DNA of 64,000 bases from the NCBI RefSeq assembly GCF_042679605.1, contig NZ_JBHTMU010000003.1, positions 62,001 to 126,000 of the forward strand. The letters run 5' to 3'. The position numbers and the translations under genes were made by a program. Shown here piece by piece: positions 27,642 through 36,110 of this stretch. The notes beneath the pieces were generated by a model. The model ran no database searches, had not been told where the DNA came from, and saw only the letters and a list, made by a program, of their open reading frames with translations. Each line of letters starts with the position of its first letter. Within the stretch, counting starts at the first letter, position 1. The stretch comes from Litorisediminicola beolgyonensis (GTDB lineage: Bacteria > Pseudomonadota > Alphaproteobacteria > Rhodobacterales > Rhodobacteraceae).

Positions 27642-29150
27642 ATGGCGCGGCCGAACATCCTGATCGTGATGGTGGACCAGCTCAACGGGACGCTCTTTCC
27701 CGACGGGCCCGCTGAGTTCCTCCATGCGCCGAACCTGAAAGCGCTGGCCGCGCGGTCAACGCGCTTCGCCAACGCCTACACCGCCTCGCCGCTCTGTGCG
27801 CCGGGCCGGGCGTCCTTCATGTCGGGCCGCTTGCCCTCGGGCACGGGCGTCTACGACAACGCCGCCGAGTTCGCCTCGGACATCCCGACTTACGCCCATC
27901 ACCTGCGCCGCGCGGGCTACCAGACCTGCCTGTCGGGCAAGATGCATTTCGTCGGTCCCGACCAGCTGCACGGCTTCGAGGAACGGCTGACCACCGACAT
28001 CTACCCCGCGGATTTCGGCTGGACCCCGGATTACCGCAAGCCGGGCGAGCGGATCGACTGGTGGTATCACAACCTCGGTTCGGTCACCGGCGCGGGCGTC
28101 GCCGAGATCTCCAACCAGATGGAGTATGACGACGAGGTCGCCTACCACGCCGAGCGCAAGCTCTACGATCTCGCCCGCGGCGGCGACGACCGGCCCTGGA
28201 TGCTGACCGTCAGCTTCACCCATCCGCACGACCCCTACGTCGCGCGGCGCGCGTTCTGGGATCTCTACGAGGAGTGCGACCAGCTGGAGCCGCAGGTCGC
28301 GCCCATTCCTTACGAGGATCACGACCCGCACAGCCAGCGGCTCTTCGATGCGAACGACTGGAAAAACTTCGACATCACGCCCGAGGACGTGCGCCGCTCG
28401 CGCCGCGCCTATTTCGCCAACATCTCCTATCTCGACGCTAAGATCGGCGCACTCATGGACGTGCTGGAGCGGACGCGGCAGGAGGCCATCGTGGTCTTCG
28501 TCTCGGACCACGGCGACATGCTGGGCGAGCGCGGTCTCTGGTTCAAGATGAGCTTCTTCGAGGGCTCCTCGCGGGTGCCCTTGATGATCGCCGCGCCGGG
28601 CATGGCGCCCGGTCGCGTGTCGGACCCGGTCTCGACCATCGACCTCTGCCCGACGCTGTGCGAGCTCGCGGGCGTGTCGATGGACGAGGTCATGCCTTGG
28701 ACCGAGGGCCAGAGCCTCGTGCCGCAGGGGCGCGGCGTCGCCCGCAAGGAGCCGGTCGCGATGGAATACGCCGCCGAGGGCTCGATCGCGCCGCTCATCT
28801 GCCTGCGGGCCGGGCGCTACAAATACACCAACTGTCCGCGCGATCCCGAGCAGCTTTTCGATCTCGAGGCCGACCTGCGGGAGCTGCACAACCTGGCCGA
28901 GGACAGCGCCCATGCGGAGGCGCTCGAAGCCTTCCGGGTGATGGCGGCGGAACGCTGGGATCTCGAGGCTTTCGACGCCGCGGTGCGCGACAGCCAGGCC
29001 CGGCGCTGGGTGGTCTACGAGGCGCTTCGGCAGGGCGGATATTATCCTTGGGATTATCAGCCTCTCCAGAAAGCTTCGGAGCGCTATATGCGCAACCACA
29101 TGGACCTGAACGTATTGGAAGAATCGAAACGGTTCCCGCGCGGCGAGTGA
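27642..29150 (+). CDS. betC: Choline-sulfatase
   Basis: A 502-residue type I sulfatase. The modification site C-A-P-G-R (in SPLCAPGRASF, about residue 53) supplies the formylglycine. Metal ligands include MVDQLNG near the start and VSDHGDMLGERG near residue 290; the C-terminal part carries a choline-sulfatase-type end (QGGYYPWDYQP). It converts choline-O-sulfate to choline and sulfate. The ATG at 27642 matches family N-termini and follows GAGGGAGAG. It is the first gene of betC-betB-betA, directly behind the BetI-like operator, so imported choline sulfate can be turned into glycine betaine. Confidence 0.93.
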   Translation: MARPNILIVMVDQLNGTLFPDGPAEFLHAPNLKALAARSTRFANAYTASPLCAPGRASFMSGRLPSGTGVYDNAAEFASDIPTYAHHLRRAGYQTCLSGKMHFVGPDQLHGFEERLTTDIYPADFGWTPDYRKPGERIDWWYHNLGSVTGAGVAEISNQMEYDDEVAYHAERKLYDLARGGDDRPWMLTVSFTHPHDPYVARRAFWDLYEECDQLEPQVAPIPYEDHDPHSQRLFDANDWKNFDITPEDVRRSRRAYFANISYLDAKIGALMDVLERTRQEAIVVFVSDHGDMLGERGLWFKMSFFEGSSRVPLMIAAPGMAPGRVSDPVSTIDLCPTLCELAGVSMDEVMPWTEGQSLVPQGRGVARKEPVAMEYAAEGSIAPLICLRAGRYKYTNCPRDPEQLFDLEADLRELHNLAEDSAHAEALEAFRVMAAERWDLEAFDAAVRDSQARRWVVYEALRQGGYYPWDYQPLQKASERYMRNHMDLNVLEESKRFPRGE

Positions 29151-29237
29151 CGGAAAAGCCTTCGGCCACCCGAACTTAGCCATGACCGGAACGGGCAGGG
29201 CGCCGGTGCGCCCCGTCGCAGAAAGGAAGGATGTGAC

Positions 29238-30695
29238 ATGACTTTCGACCCGAAACCGACCGCGAGCCACTTCATCGACGGCGCGTATGTCGAGGACACG
29301 AGCGGCACCCCGATCGAGGTCGTCTACCCCGCGACCGGCGAGGTCATCGCGACGGTCTACGCGGCCACCAAGGACGTGCTCGACCAGGCCTTCGACAGCG
29401 CCACCCGGGCGCAGGCCGAATGGGCGAAAGTATCGCCGCGCGAGCGTGGCCGCGTGCTGACCCGCGCCGCGCAGATCATGCGCGAGCGCAACCGCGCGCT
29501 CTCCGAGCTCGAGACCTTCGACACCGGCAAGCCGCTTCAGGAAACGCTGGTCGCCGATGCGACCTCGGGGGCGGATGCTCTGGAATATTTCGGCGGCATC
29601 GCCAACGGCCTGACCGGCGAGCACATCCCGCTGGGCGAGGATTGGGTCTACACCGTCCGCGAACCGCTCGGCGTCTGCGCCGGCATCGGGGCCTGGAACT
29701 ATCCGACCCAGATCGTCTGCTGGAAGACCGCGCCCGCGCTGGCCTGCGGCAATGCGATGGTCTTCAAACCCTCAGAGACGACGCCGCTCTCGGCGCTGAA
29801 GGTGGCCGAGATCCTGCTCGAGGCCGGCGCGCCCGCGGGTCTCTTCAACGTTGTCCAGGGTCTGGGCGAGGTCGGCGCGGCGCTTGCGACCGACCCGCGC
29901 GTCGCCAAGGTGTCGCTCACCGGCTCCGCCCCCACCGGCAAGAAGGTCTACGCCGCCGCGGCGGGCGAGATGAAGCACGTCACGATGGAGCTTGGCGGCA
30001 AGTCGCCCATGCTGGTCTTCGACGACGCCTCGCTCGAGGACGCCGTCGGTGCGGCGATCCTCGGCAATTTCTACTCCTCGGGGCAGATCTGCTCGAACGG
30101 CACGCGGGTCTTCGTCCAGAAGGGTCTGCGCGCGCGCTTCGTCGAGCGGATGGCCGAGCGGATGAAGGATGCGGTCCTGGGCGACCCGATGGACGAGGCC
30201 ACCAATTTCGGACCGCTGGTCAGCGCCCGCCAGATGGAGATCGTCGAAGGCTACATCGCCAAGGGCGTCGAAGAGGGCGCACGGCTGGTCGCGGGCGGAG
30301 AGCGGCTCGACCGCGACGGCTTCTGGATCACGCCCGCGCTCTTCGACGGCGTGACCGACGAGATGACCATCGCGCGCGAAGAGATCTTCGGACCTGTGCT
30401 GTCGGTCCTCGAATTCGAGACCGAGGAAGAGGCGATCGCGCGGGCCAACGACACGCCCTACGGCCTGTCGGCCGGGGTCTTCACCTCGGATTTCACCCGC
30501 GCGCATCGGGTGATCGGGCAGCTCCGGGCGGGGTCGTGCTTCATCAACTCCTACAACGACGCGCCGGTCGAGGCGCCCTTCGGCGGCGTGAAGGGCTCGG
30601 GCGTCGGGCGCGAGAACTCGAAGGCGGCGATCCAGCACTATTCGCAGCTGAAATCGGTCTATGTGCGGATGGGCGCCGTCGAAGCCCCGTTCTGA
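29238..30695 (+). CDS. betB: Betaine-aldehyde dehydrogenase
   Basis: A 485-residue aldehyde dehydrogenase. The catalytic Cys is in FYSSGQICSNGTRV (about residue 288), the general-base Glu in MELGGKSP (about 252), and the cofactor Gly motif in GSAPTGKK. The N-terminal FIDGAYVED and the C-terminal FGGVKGSGVGREN are typical of BetB. It oxidises betaine aldehyde to glycine betaine with NAD(P)+ in the cytoplasm. It follows betC with an 87-base gap containing AAGGAAGG before the ATG and precedes betA. Confidence 0.93.
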   Translation: MTFDPKPTASHFIDGAYVEDTSGTPIEVVYPATGEVIATVYAATKDVLDQAFDSATRAQAEWAKVSPRERGRVLTRAAQIMRERNRALSELETFDTGKPLQETLVADATSGADALEYFGGIANGLTGEHIPLGEDWVYTVREPLGVCAGIGAWNYPTQIVCWKTAPALACGNAMVFKPSETTPLSALKVAEILLEAGAPAGLFNVVQGLGEVGAALATDPRVAKVSLTGSAPTGKKVYAAAAGEMKHVTMELGGKSPMLVFDDASLEDAVGAAILGNFYSSGQICSNGTRVFVQKGLRARFVERMAERMKDAVLGDPMDEATNFGPLVSARQMEIVEGYIAKGVEEGARLVAGGERLDRDGFWITPALFDGVTDEMTIAREEIFGPVLSVLEFETEEEAIARANDTPYGLSAGVFTSDFTRAHRVIGQLRAGSCFINSYNDAPVEAPFGGVKGSGVGRENSKAAIQHYSQLKSVYVRMGAVEAPF

Positions 30696-30704
30696 CAAAC
30701 CATG

Positions 30705-30728
30705 GATGGGCCTCTCCCAAGGCCCATC
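30705..30728 (+). terminator. Hairpin between betB and betA
   Basis: GATGGGCCT (30705-30713) pairs perfectly with AGGCCCATC (30720-30728) around a six-base loop, starting ten bases after the betB stop. There is no T run, so it is more likely a partial terminator or an mRNA processing/stability element in the 168-base gap than a full terminator. Confidence 0.4.
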
Positions 30729-30863
30729 TCTGCCGACCCGGCCCAAACCCGCCCGATGGGGCGGCGGGGTCGGAGAGCGGCGCCTTGATTTCCTGAGAGG
30801 CGGTTCGGGGCAGAGGGTCCCTGGCGCCATGTCACTGGTTTCGAACGAAGAGGATGACGCGTC

Positions 30864-32504
30864 ATGCAGGCGGAATATGTGATCGTTGGCTCGGGCTCCG
30901 GCGGATCTGCCATGGCCTACCGGCTCGCCGAGGCGGGCAAATCGGTGATCGTGATCGAGGCCGGAGGCTGGGATGGCGGGCCGTTCATCCAGATGCCCGG
31001 CGCGCTGTCCTTCCCGATGAACATGCCGATCTACGATTGGGGCTACGAGAGCGAGCCGGAACCGAACCTCAACAATCGCCGCCTCGCGACCCCGCGTGGG
31101 CGGGTGATTGGCGGCTCCTCCTCGATCAACGGCATGGTCTATGTGCGCGGCCACGCGCGCGATTTCGACCATTGGCGCGACCAGGGCGCGGCGGGCTGGG
31201 GCTATGCCGACGTCCTGCCCTATTACAAGCGGATGGAGCACGCCCACGGCGGGCAGGAGGGCTGGCGCGGCACCTCGGGTCCGCTGCATGTCACGCGCGG
31301 TCCGCGCAAGAACCCTCTGACGCAAGCCTTCGTCGAGGCGGGCGCGCAGGCGGGCTACGAGCTGACCGACGATTACAACGGCGAGAAGCAGGAGGGCTTC
31401 GGCCCGATGGAGGCGACCATCCACAAGGGCCGCCGCTGGTCCACGGCCCATGCCTATCTGCGTCCCGCGATGAAGATGGGCGCCGAACTGGTGCGCGCCA
31501 CCGCCCGCCGCGTGGTCTTCGAGAACGGCCGCGCCACCGGCGTCGAGGTCTCGCATCCGAACGGGATCGAGACGATCTCGGCCACGCGCGAAGTGATCCT
31601 CGCGGCCTCTTCGCTCAACACGCCGAAGCTCCTGATGCTGTCGGGCGTCGGTCCCGCCGCGCATCTGCGCGAGCACGGCATCGAGGTCGTCGCGGACCGC
31701 AAGGGCGTCGGGCAGAACCTGCAGGACCACCTGGAGCTCTACATCCAGATGCAATGCCTGAAGCCGGTCTCGCTCTACACCTACTGGAATCTGCTGGGCA
31801 AAGCCTATGTCGGCGCGCGCTGGCTCTTCACCAAGACCGGGCCGGGGGCATCGAACCAGTTCGAAAGCGCGGGCTTCATCCGTTCGGCCGCCGGTATCGA
31901 CTATCCCGACATCCAGTACCATTTCCTGCCGCTCGCGGTCCGCTACGACGGCAAGACCGCCGCGGACGGGCACGGATTTCAGGCGCATGTCGGCCCGATG
32001 CGGTCCAAGTCCCGCGGCGAGGTCACGCTGAAGAGCGCCAAGCCCGAGGACGCGCCGCGCATCTTCTTCAACTACATGAGCCACGAGGATGACTGGACCG
32101 AGTTCCGCACCTGTATCCGTCTGACGCGCGAGATCTTCGGGCAGGAGGCGTTCGAGCCCTATGCAGGGCGCGAAATCCAGCCCGGCGCCGAGGTCGAGAG
32201 CGACGAGGCGCTGGACGATTTCGTGCGTGAGCATGCCGAGAGCGCTTACCACCCCTGCGGCACCTGCCGGATGGGCGCCAAGGACGACGCCGGTGCCGTG
32301 GTCGATCCCGAAGGTCGCGTGATCGGCGTCGACGGCCTGCGCGTCGCCGACAGCTCGATCTTCCCGCGGATCACCAATGGCAATCTCAACGCGCCCTCGA
32401 TCATGGTGGGCGAGAAGATCGCCGACCACGTTCTGGGCCGCAGCCTTCCCGCCGAGAACGTGGAGCCGTGGATTCATCCCGACTGGAAGACCGCACAGCG
32501 TTAA
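30864..32504 (+). CDS. betA: Choline dehydrogenase
   Basis: A 546-residue GMC-family flavoprotein. The FAD motif GSGSGGSAMAYRLAEAG lies at residues 8-24, the GMC signature near GGSSSINGMVYVRGH, and the active-site His in HPCGTCRMG. The C-terminal NGNLNAPSIMVGEKIADHVLG is typical of BetA. It oxidises choline to betaine aldehyde, feeding electrons to the respiratory chain, and is membrane-associated. It closes the betC-betB-betA set. The ATG follows GAGGATGACGCGTC. Confidence 0.93.
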   Translation: MQAEYVIVGSGSGGSAMAYRLAEAGKSVIVIEAGGWDGGPFIQMPGALSFPMNMPIYDWGYESEPEPNLNNRRLATPRGRVIGGSSSINGMVYVRGHARDFDHWRDQGAAGWGYADVLPYYKRMEHAHGGQEGWRGTSGPLHVTRGPRKNPLTQAFVEAGAQAGYELTDDYNGEKQEGFGPMEATIHKGRRWSTAHAYLRPAMKMGAELVRATARRVVFENGRATGVEVSHPNGIETISATREVILAASSLNTPKLLMLSGVGPAAHLREHGIEVVADRKGVGQNLQDHLELYIQMQCLKPVSLYTYWNLLGKAYVGARWLFTKTGPGASNQFESAGFIRSAAGIDYPDIQYHFLPLAVRYDGKTAADGHGFQAHVGPMRSKSRGEVTLKSAKPEDAPRIFFNYMSHEDDWTEFRTCIRLTREIFGQEAFEPYAGREIQPGAEVESDEALDDFVREHAESAYHPCGTCRMGAKDDAGAVVDPEGRVIGVDGLRVADSSIFPRITNGNLNAPSIMVGEKIADHVLGRSLPAENVEPWIHPDWKTAQR

Positions 32505-32568
32505 GGCGTCTTAACGATCGGTAAATTCCGCGCTTGATTGCCGGGGCATCCTCTCCGATACGGAGGGG

Positions 32569-33216
32569 ATGTTCAGGTTTTGTTTACTCCTGTCGCTGCT
32601 CGCGACCCCGCTTGTGGCCGATCCCTCGGGTTTGGTGCGTGTGATCGACGGCGACACGTTCGAGGTCGGCGGCGCCAAGGTGCGGCTTTACGCCATCGAC
32701 GCGCCCGAGCGCGATCAGCTTTGCAACGCGCCCGGCGCTCCGGGCCGGGAATGCGGCGCCTGGGTCACCGCAGAAGTGCGCGCCCGCTTCGACGGGCGCG
32801 ACGCGGACTGCGAGACCGTCGACCGGGACCGCTACGGCCGGATCGTCGCGCGGTGTCGCATCGGCGGCGCGGATGTCGGACAGGCCTTGGTGTCCGAGGG
32901 GCTGGCCTTCGCCTATCGCCGTTACGGGATGGACTACGATCTCGACGAGAAGGCCGCGGCGGTCGCCGGGCGCGGTCTTCATGCGGCCTCGGTGCAGACC
33001 CCGGCGGATTGGCGGGCGATCCGACGCTCCGCTCCGGCCGAAGCCGCGCCCGCGGGATGCGCGATCAAGGGCAATATCTCGGGCTCGGGCCGCATCTACC
33101 ACATGCCGGGACAGGCGGATTACGCCGCGACGCGCATCGACGAGGGCAGGGGAGAGCGCTGGTTCTGCTCTGAAGACGCCGCCCGCGCGGCGGGATGGCG
33201 GCGGGCGAAGCGGTGA
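32569..33216 (+). CDS. Secreted thermonuclease-family (SNase-like) protein
   Basis: 215 residues. A short N-terminal hydrophobic stretch (LLLSLLATPLVA) looks like a signal peptide. The SNase fold follows: RVIDGDTFEV (calcium/active-site strand), RLYAIDAPERDQ and DRYGRIVARC. The catalytic Arg/Glu region is present but shorter than in staphylococcal nuclease. The C-terminus has an added Cys-containing excalibur-like segment (GNISGSGRIYHMPGQADY). It probably degrades nucleic acid outside the cytoplasm. The GGAGGGG site directly abuts the ATG, which is unusually close, so the true start could differ by a few codons. Confidence 0.8.
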   Translation: MFRFCLLLSLLATPLVADPSGLVRVIDGDTFEVGGAKVRLYAIDAPERDQLCNAPGAPGRECGAWVTAEVRARFDGRDADCETVDRDRYGRIVARCRIGGADVGQALVSEGLAFAYRRYGMDYDLDEKAAAVAGRGLHAASVQTPADWRAIRRSAPAEAAPAGCAIKGNISGSGRIYHMPGQADYAATRIDEGRGERWFCSEDAARAAGWRRAKR

Positions 33217-33247
33217 GGCCTCACGGAGGCCCTCGCGCGCGGCCCGA

Positions 33248-33261
33248 TTGATCCCGATCAA
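33248..33261 (+). promoter_or_regulatory. FNR/FnrL-type box upstream of the DUF465 gene
   Basis: TTGAT-CCCG-ATCAA is a perfect match to the FNR consensus (TTGAT, four bases, ATCAA) used by oxygen-sensing FnrL and related Crp/FNR proteins in Rhodobacterales. It is centred about 69 bases before the GTG of the DUF465 gene. Regulation by low oxygen is inferred from the motif alone. Confidence 0.6.
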
Positions 33262-33287
33262 GGCGCCCGTCTCTCGGACCCTGCATC

Positions 33288-33314
33288 CCTGTCGGTAACA
33301 GCATCACCGACAGG
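33288..33314 (+). promoter_or_regulatory. Inverted repeat reaching into the DUF465 ribosome-binding site
   Basis: CCTGTCGGT (33288-33296) pairs perfectly with ACCGACAGG (33306-33314) around nine bases. The right arm overlaps the first three bases of the AGGAGG ribosome site (33312-33317) of the gene at 33324. If transcribed, this hairpin could reduce translation; as DNA it could be an operator. Confidence 0.4.
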
Positions 33315-33323
33315 AGGCCGAGA

Positions 33324-33569
33324 GTGACCCACGTTCCCCACCAGCTCGCCGAGGAATTTCCCGAGCACCGCGAGCACATCGCCGAGCTGCGCCAAACGGA
33401 CCCGCATTTCGCCCGGCTTGCCGAGAGATATGCCGATGTGAACTCGGAGATTCACCGCATGGAGACAGACGTTACGCCGACAGATGACGCCACGCAGAGC
33501 TCGCGCCGGAAGGCGCGGGCGGCGCTCAAGGACGAGATTTACGCCGCGCTCACCCGCGTCCGGGGCTGA
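33324..33569 (+). CDS. DUF465 (YdcH-like) small protein
   Basis: An 81-residue protein starting with GTG six bases after AGGAGG. It is a charged, helical polypeptide with the DUF465 pattern (LAEEFPEHREHIAELRQTDPHFARLAERYADVN) in which the central helices would form a hairpin. Members are widespread small cytoplasmic proteins without a defined role. The gene stands behind a perfect FNR-type box and a hairpin, suggesting control by oxygen. Its last 20 bases overlap the end of the convergent glutathione peroxidase gene. Confidence 0.75.
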   Translation: MTHVPHQLAEEFPEHREHIAELRQTDPHFARLAERYADVNSEIHRMETDVTPTDDATQSSRRKARAALKDEIYAALTRVRG

Positions 33570-34083
33570 GCAGCGCCTCGATCTCGCTTGTGATCGGCGC
33601 GCTCATGGGCCGGGTGGCGCTGCCATAGGTGGCGACCACCTGGCCATCGGGGCCGAGCAGCACCTTGTTGAAGTTCCACGCAGGCTCGAACCCGGCGCTC
33701 TCGCGCGCCCAGGCGTAGAAGGGATGCGCGTCGGGTCCGCGGACATGGGTGATGTCGGTCATCGGCAGGGTGAGCGAGAAATTGACCTCGCAGAACTCCT
33801 TGACAGCCTCGGCCGAGGCGAACTCCTGCCGGAAATCATCCGAAGGCACCGCGAGCACTTTCAGCCCCTGGTCGCGATAGGTCTCCCACAGCGCCTGCAG
33901 CCCGTCATATTGCGGGGTGAAGCCGCATTGAGACGCGGTGTTGACCACCAGAACAGGCGCGCCGCGCCAGTCGGCAAGGTCGATCTCGCCGCCGTCGATC
34001 GACGCGAAGGTGAAGCGCTCTTCGGCCCGAAGCGGCAGGGCGGCGAGAAGCATCAGTGCGAAAAGGCCGAGGAGACGGGTCAT
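33550..34083 (-). CDS. Glutathione-peroxidase family protein, exported
   Basis: 177 residues from the ATG after AAGGACACC. An N-terminal signal peptide (LLGLFALMLLAALPLRAEE) indicates a periplasmic location. The peroxidatic Cys is in NTASQCGFTPQYDGLQ and the supporting Gln and Trp lie in the DDF-containing loop and FEPAWNFNKVLL. As a Cys-type enzyme it probably uses thioredoxin-like donors rather than glutathione. It reduces hydrogen peroxide or lipid hydroperoxides. It overlaps tail-to-tail with the DUF465 gene by 20 bases. Confidence 0.88.
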   Translation of the reverse strand: MTRLLGLFALMLLAALPLRAEERFTFASIDGGEIDLADWRGAPVLVVNTASQCGFTPQYDGLQALWETYRDQGLKVLAVPSDDFRQEFASAEAVKEFCEVNFSLTLPMTDITHVRGPDAHPFYAWARESAGFEPAWNFNKVLLGPDGQVVATYGSATRPMSAPITSEIEALLSPGRG

Positions 34084-34161
34084 GTCGGTGTCCTTGAAGC
34101 GGTCAGGTCCAGCATCTACGTATTTCATGGCGGACAAGTTTCATGTGGAAAGGTGTCGCAG

Positions 34162-34431
34162 ATGGCGGGCGGATGGGCGCGTGACGGCGCGGTGAGCGAA
34201 CAGATCGAGGCGTCCATCTCGGACGAGCTGGCGCGCCTGAAGGCGCGGCGGGGCCCGAGCGGCGAGAGCCTGACCCTTTGCGCCGAATGCGACGAGCCGA
34301 TCCCGGAAAAGCGCCGTCTGGCGATCCCCGGGGTGAAGCTCTGCATCGATTGCCAGCAGGAGCGCGACGGGCGCTACCAGTCGCGCGGTGGCATCAACCG
34401 GCGCGGCAGCAAGGTCAGCCAGCTGAAATAA
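34162..34431 (+). CDS. TraR/DksA family zinc-finger protein, short
   Basis: 89 residues behind GGAAAGGTG. A C4 zinc finger (CAECDEPIPEKRR, then LCIDCQ) occupies residues about 48-72, matching the TraR/DksA C-terminal domain. The N-terminal coiled coil of full-length DksA is reduced to one helix (SEQIEASISDELARLKAR), as in TraR. Such proteins bind in the RNA polymerase secondary channel and alter promoter response. It is divergent from the glutathione peroxidase gene, 78 bases away. Confidence 0.85.
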   Translation: MAGGWARDGAVSEQIEASISDELARLKARRGPSGESLTLCAECDEPIPEKRRLAIPGVKLCIDCQQERDGRYQSRGGINRRGSKVSQLK

Positions 34432-34434
34432 CGC

Positions 34435-34803
34435 TCAGCGCCCCTCGCGGAGCGCGTCGAGATAGGCCGAGACGCAGGTCTGGATGTGGCGGAAGCGGTC
34501 TCCGCCGAGATGGGTGCCGCCGAACCATCGGGTGACGACGATCAGGTGTCCCTCTAGCGCGTCGCGCTCGAGCATCCGCACGATCACCATGCCCGCGCCC
34601 GCCTCGCCATCGTCGGATTTCGCCGGACCCTCGGGCAGCAGGCAGGCCCAGGAATTATGCGTGGCCTTGGCGAATTTCTTCTTGCGCTTGAGCGCTTTGA
34701 GATGCGCGTCGATCTCGTCGCGCGACGTGGCAGGCGCGCCCGCCACCGCGTATTTCGAGCCGCGGTCGGTGAGCACGCCATCAAGGATCAGGAGGCCGGA
34801 CAT
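34435..34803 (-). CDS. IMPACT/YigZ-family protein, short form
   Basis: 122 residues from MSGLLILDG. The YigZ/IMPACT features are present: SRDEIDAHLKALKRKKKFAKATHNSWACLL, a shortened central loop (SDDGEAGAG) and VVTRWFGGTHLGGDRF. Full-length YigZ is near 200 residues with a second ferredoxin-like domain, which is absent here. The family is linked to translation control and proline-peptide or RNA binding, without a settled function. Its stop lies four bases from the convergent TraR-like gene and it starts 38 bases after ald ends. Confidence 0.75.
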   Translation of the reverse strand: MSGLLILDGVLTDRGSKYAVAGAPATSRDEIDAHLKALKRKKKFAKATHNSWACLLPEGPAKSDDGEAGAGMVIVRMLERDALEGHLIVVTRWFGGTHLGGDRFRHIQTCVSAYLDALREGR

Positions 34804-34840
34804 GGCCTCCTGATGCCTCGGGGACGCGTTCGGCGCAAGC

Positions 34841-35959
34841 TCAGGCGTTGATGACCTCGTCGACCGGGGTGACGTCGATGCCGAGCGCTTCACCCACGGC
34901 CGCGTAGGTCAGCTTGCCCGCATGGACGTTGAGGCCCGCTTTCAGATGCGGATCGTCGGCACAAGCCGTCTTCCAGCCCTTGTCGGCCAGAGCCAGCATG
35001 AACGGCATGGTCGCGTTGTTGAGCGCCATGGTTGAGGTGCGGGCCACCGCGCCGGGCATGTTGGCGACGCAGTAATGCATCACGCCGTCGACCTCGTAGA
35101 CCGGATCCTGGTGCGTCGTGGCCTTGGAGGTCTCGAAACAGCCGCCCTGGTCGATTGCCACGTCCACCAGCACCGCGCCGGGCTTCATGCCCGAGAGCTG
35201 CTCGCGGCTGACGAGCTTGGGCGCAGCCGCACCGGGGACGAGCACCGCGCCGATCACCATGTCGGCCTCGGCCACCAGCTCGGCGGTTGCGGCCTTCGAG
35301 GCGTAGATCGTCTTGAAGCGGTCCTTGTAGAGATCGTCGAGCTGGCGCAGGCGCGGCAGCGAGCGGTCGAGCACGACCACATCCGCGCCCATGCCCTGCG
35401 CGACCACGGCCGCGTTCTGGCCGACGGTGCCGCCGCCGATGACGACCACGCGCGCCGGGAACACGCCGGGCACGCCGCCCATCAGCACGCCGCGGCCGCC
35501 ATTGGCCTTCTGCAGCGTCCAGGCGCCCATCTGCGGGGCGAGCTTGCCCGCGACCTCGGACATCGGCGCGAGGAGCGGCAGGCCGCCCTTGGCATCCGTC
35601 ACGGTCTCGTAGGCGATGCAGGTCGCGCCCGAAGCAATCAGGTCCTCGGTCTGCGCCCGGTCGGGGGCGAGGTGGAGATAGGTGAAGAGGATCTGGCCCT
35701 CGGACAGCATCTTGCGCTCGGAGGCCTGCGGCTCCTTGACCTTCACGATCATCTCGGCCTCGTCGAAGACTGCCTCGGCGGTGTCGACGATGCGCGCGCC
35801 CTGCGCCTCGTAATCGCTGTCCTCGAAGCCCGCGCCGACGCCCGCGCCTTTCTGGATCAGAACCTCGTGGCCATGCGCGATCGCTTCGGCCGCGGCGTCC
35901 GGGGTCATGCCGACGCGGAATTCCTGGGCCTTGATCTCGGTGGGGCAACCAATCTTCAT
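34841..35959 (-). CDS. ald: Alanine dehydrogenase
   Basis: 372 residues. The N-terminal catalytic part has KVKEPQASERKML (substrate Lys) and FTYLHLA (His). The NAD-binding domain carries GGGTVGQNAAVVAQGMGADVVVLD. It interconverts L-alanine and pyruvate plus ammonia with NAD(H). The ATG follows GGAGGAGACGAG. It is divergently arranged with an Lrp/AsnC gene, the classic layout in which the Lrp protein activates ald in response to alanine. Confidence 0.95.
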   Translation of the reverse strand: MKIGCPTEIKAQEFRVGMTPDAAAEAIAHGHEVLIQKGAGVGAGFEDSDYEAQGARIVDTAEAVFDEAEMIVKVKEPQASERKMLSEGQILFTYLHLAPDRAQTEDLIASGATCIAYETVTDAKGGLPLLAPMSEVAGKLAPQMGAWTLQKANGGRGVLMGGVPGVFPARVVVIGGGTVGQNAAVVAQGMGADVVVLDRSLPRLRQLDDLYKDRFKTIYASKAATAELVAEADMVIGAVLVPGAAAPKLVSREQLSGMKPGAVLVDVAIDQGGCFETSKATTHQDPVYEVDGVMHYCVANMPGAVARTSTMALNNATMPFMLALADKGWKTACADDPHLKAGLNVHAGKLTYAAVGEALGIDVTPVDEVINA

Positions 35960-36062
35960 CTCGTCTCCTCCTAGGGCTTTGAGGTGTCGTTGTTTTCTGA
36001 GGACAAACTAGGAGAGGCGGGTTGCAAGTTCCGACGAAACTCTTGCCCAGTGAGCGATAACA

Positions 36063-36079
36063 TCCGAATAGTCTTCGGA
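36063..36079. promoter_or_regulatory. Inverted repeat in the ald/lrp intergenic region
   Basis: TCCGAA-TAGTC-TTCGGA (36063-36079) lies in the AT-rich 151-base gap between ald and the divergent Lrp-family gene. Its symmetry and the surrounding A/T-rich half sites suit an Lrp-type binding site controlling both genes. This is inferred from location and symmetry only. Confidence 0.4.
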
Positions 36080-36110
36080 AGAACGAAGTCAAGACGGATG
36101 ATTATTCGAC

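Noticed and set aside
29772..32477. A 901-codon open frame on the minus strand, opposite betB and betA
   Set aside because: Antisense shadow; composition is biased and no motif is seen, whereas betB and betA are certain.
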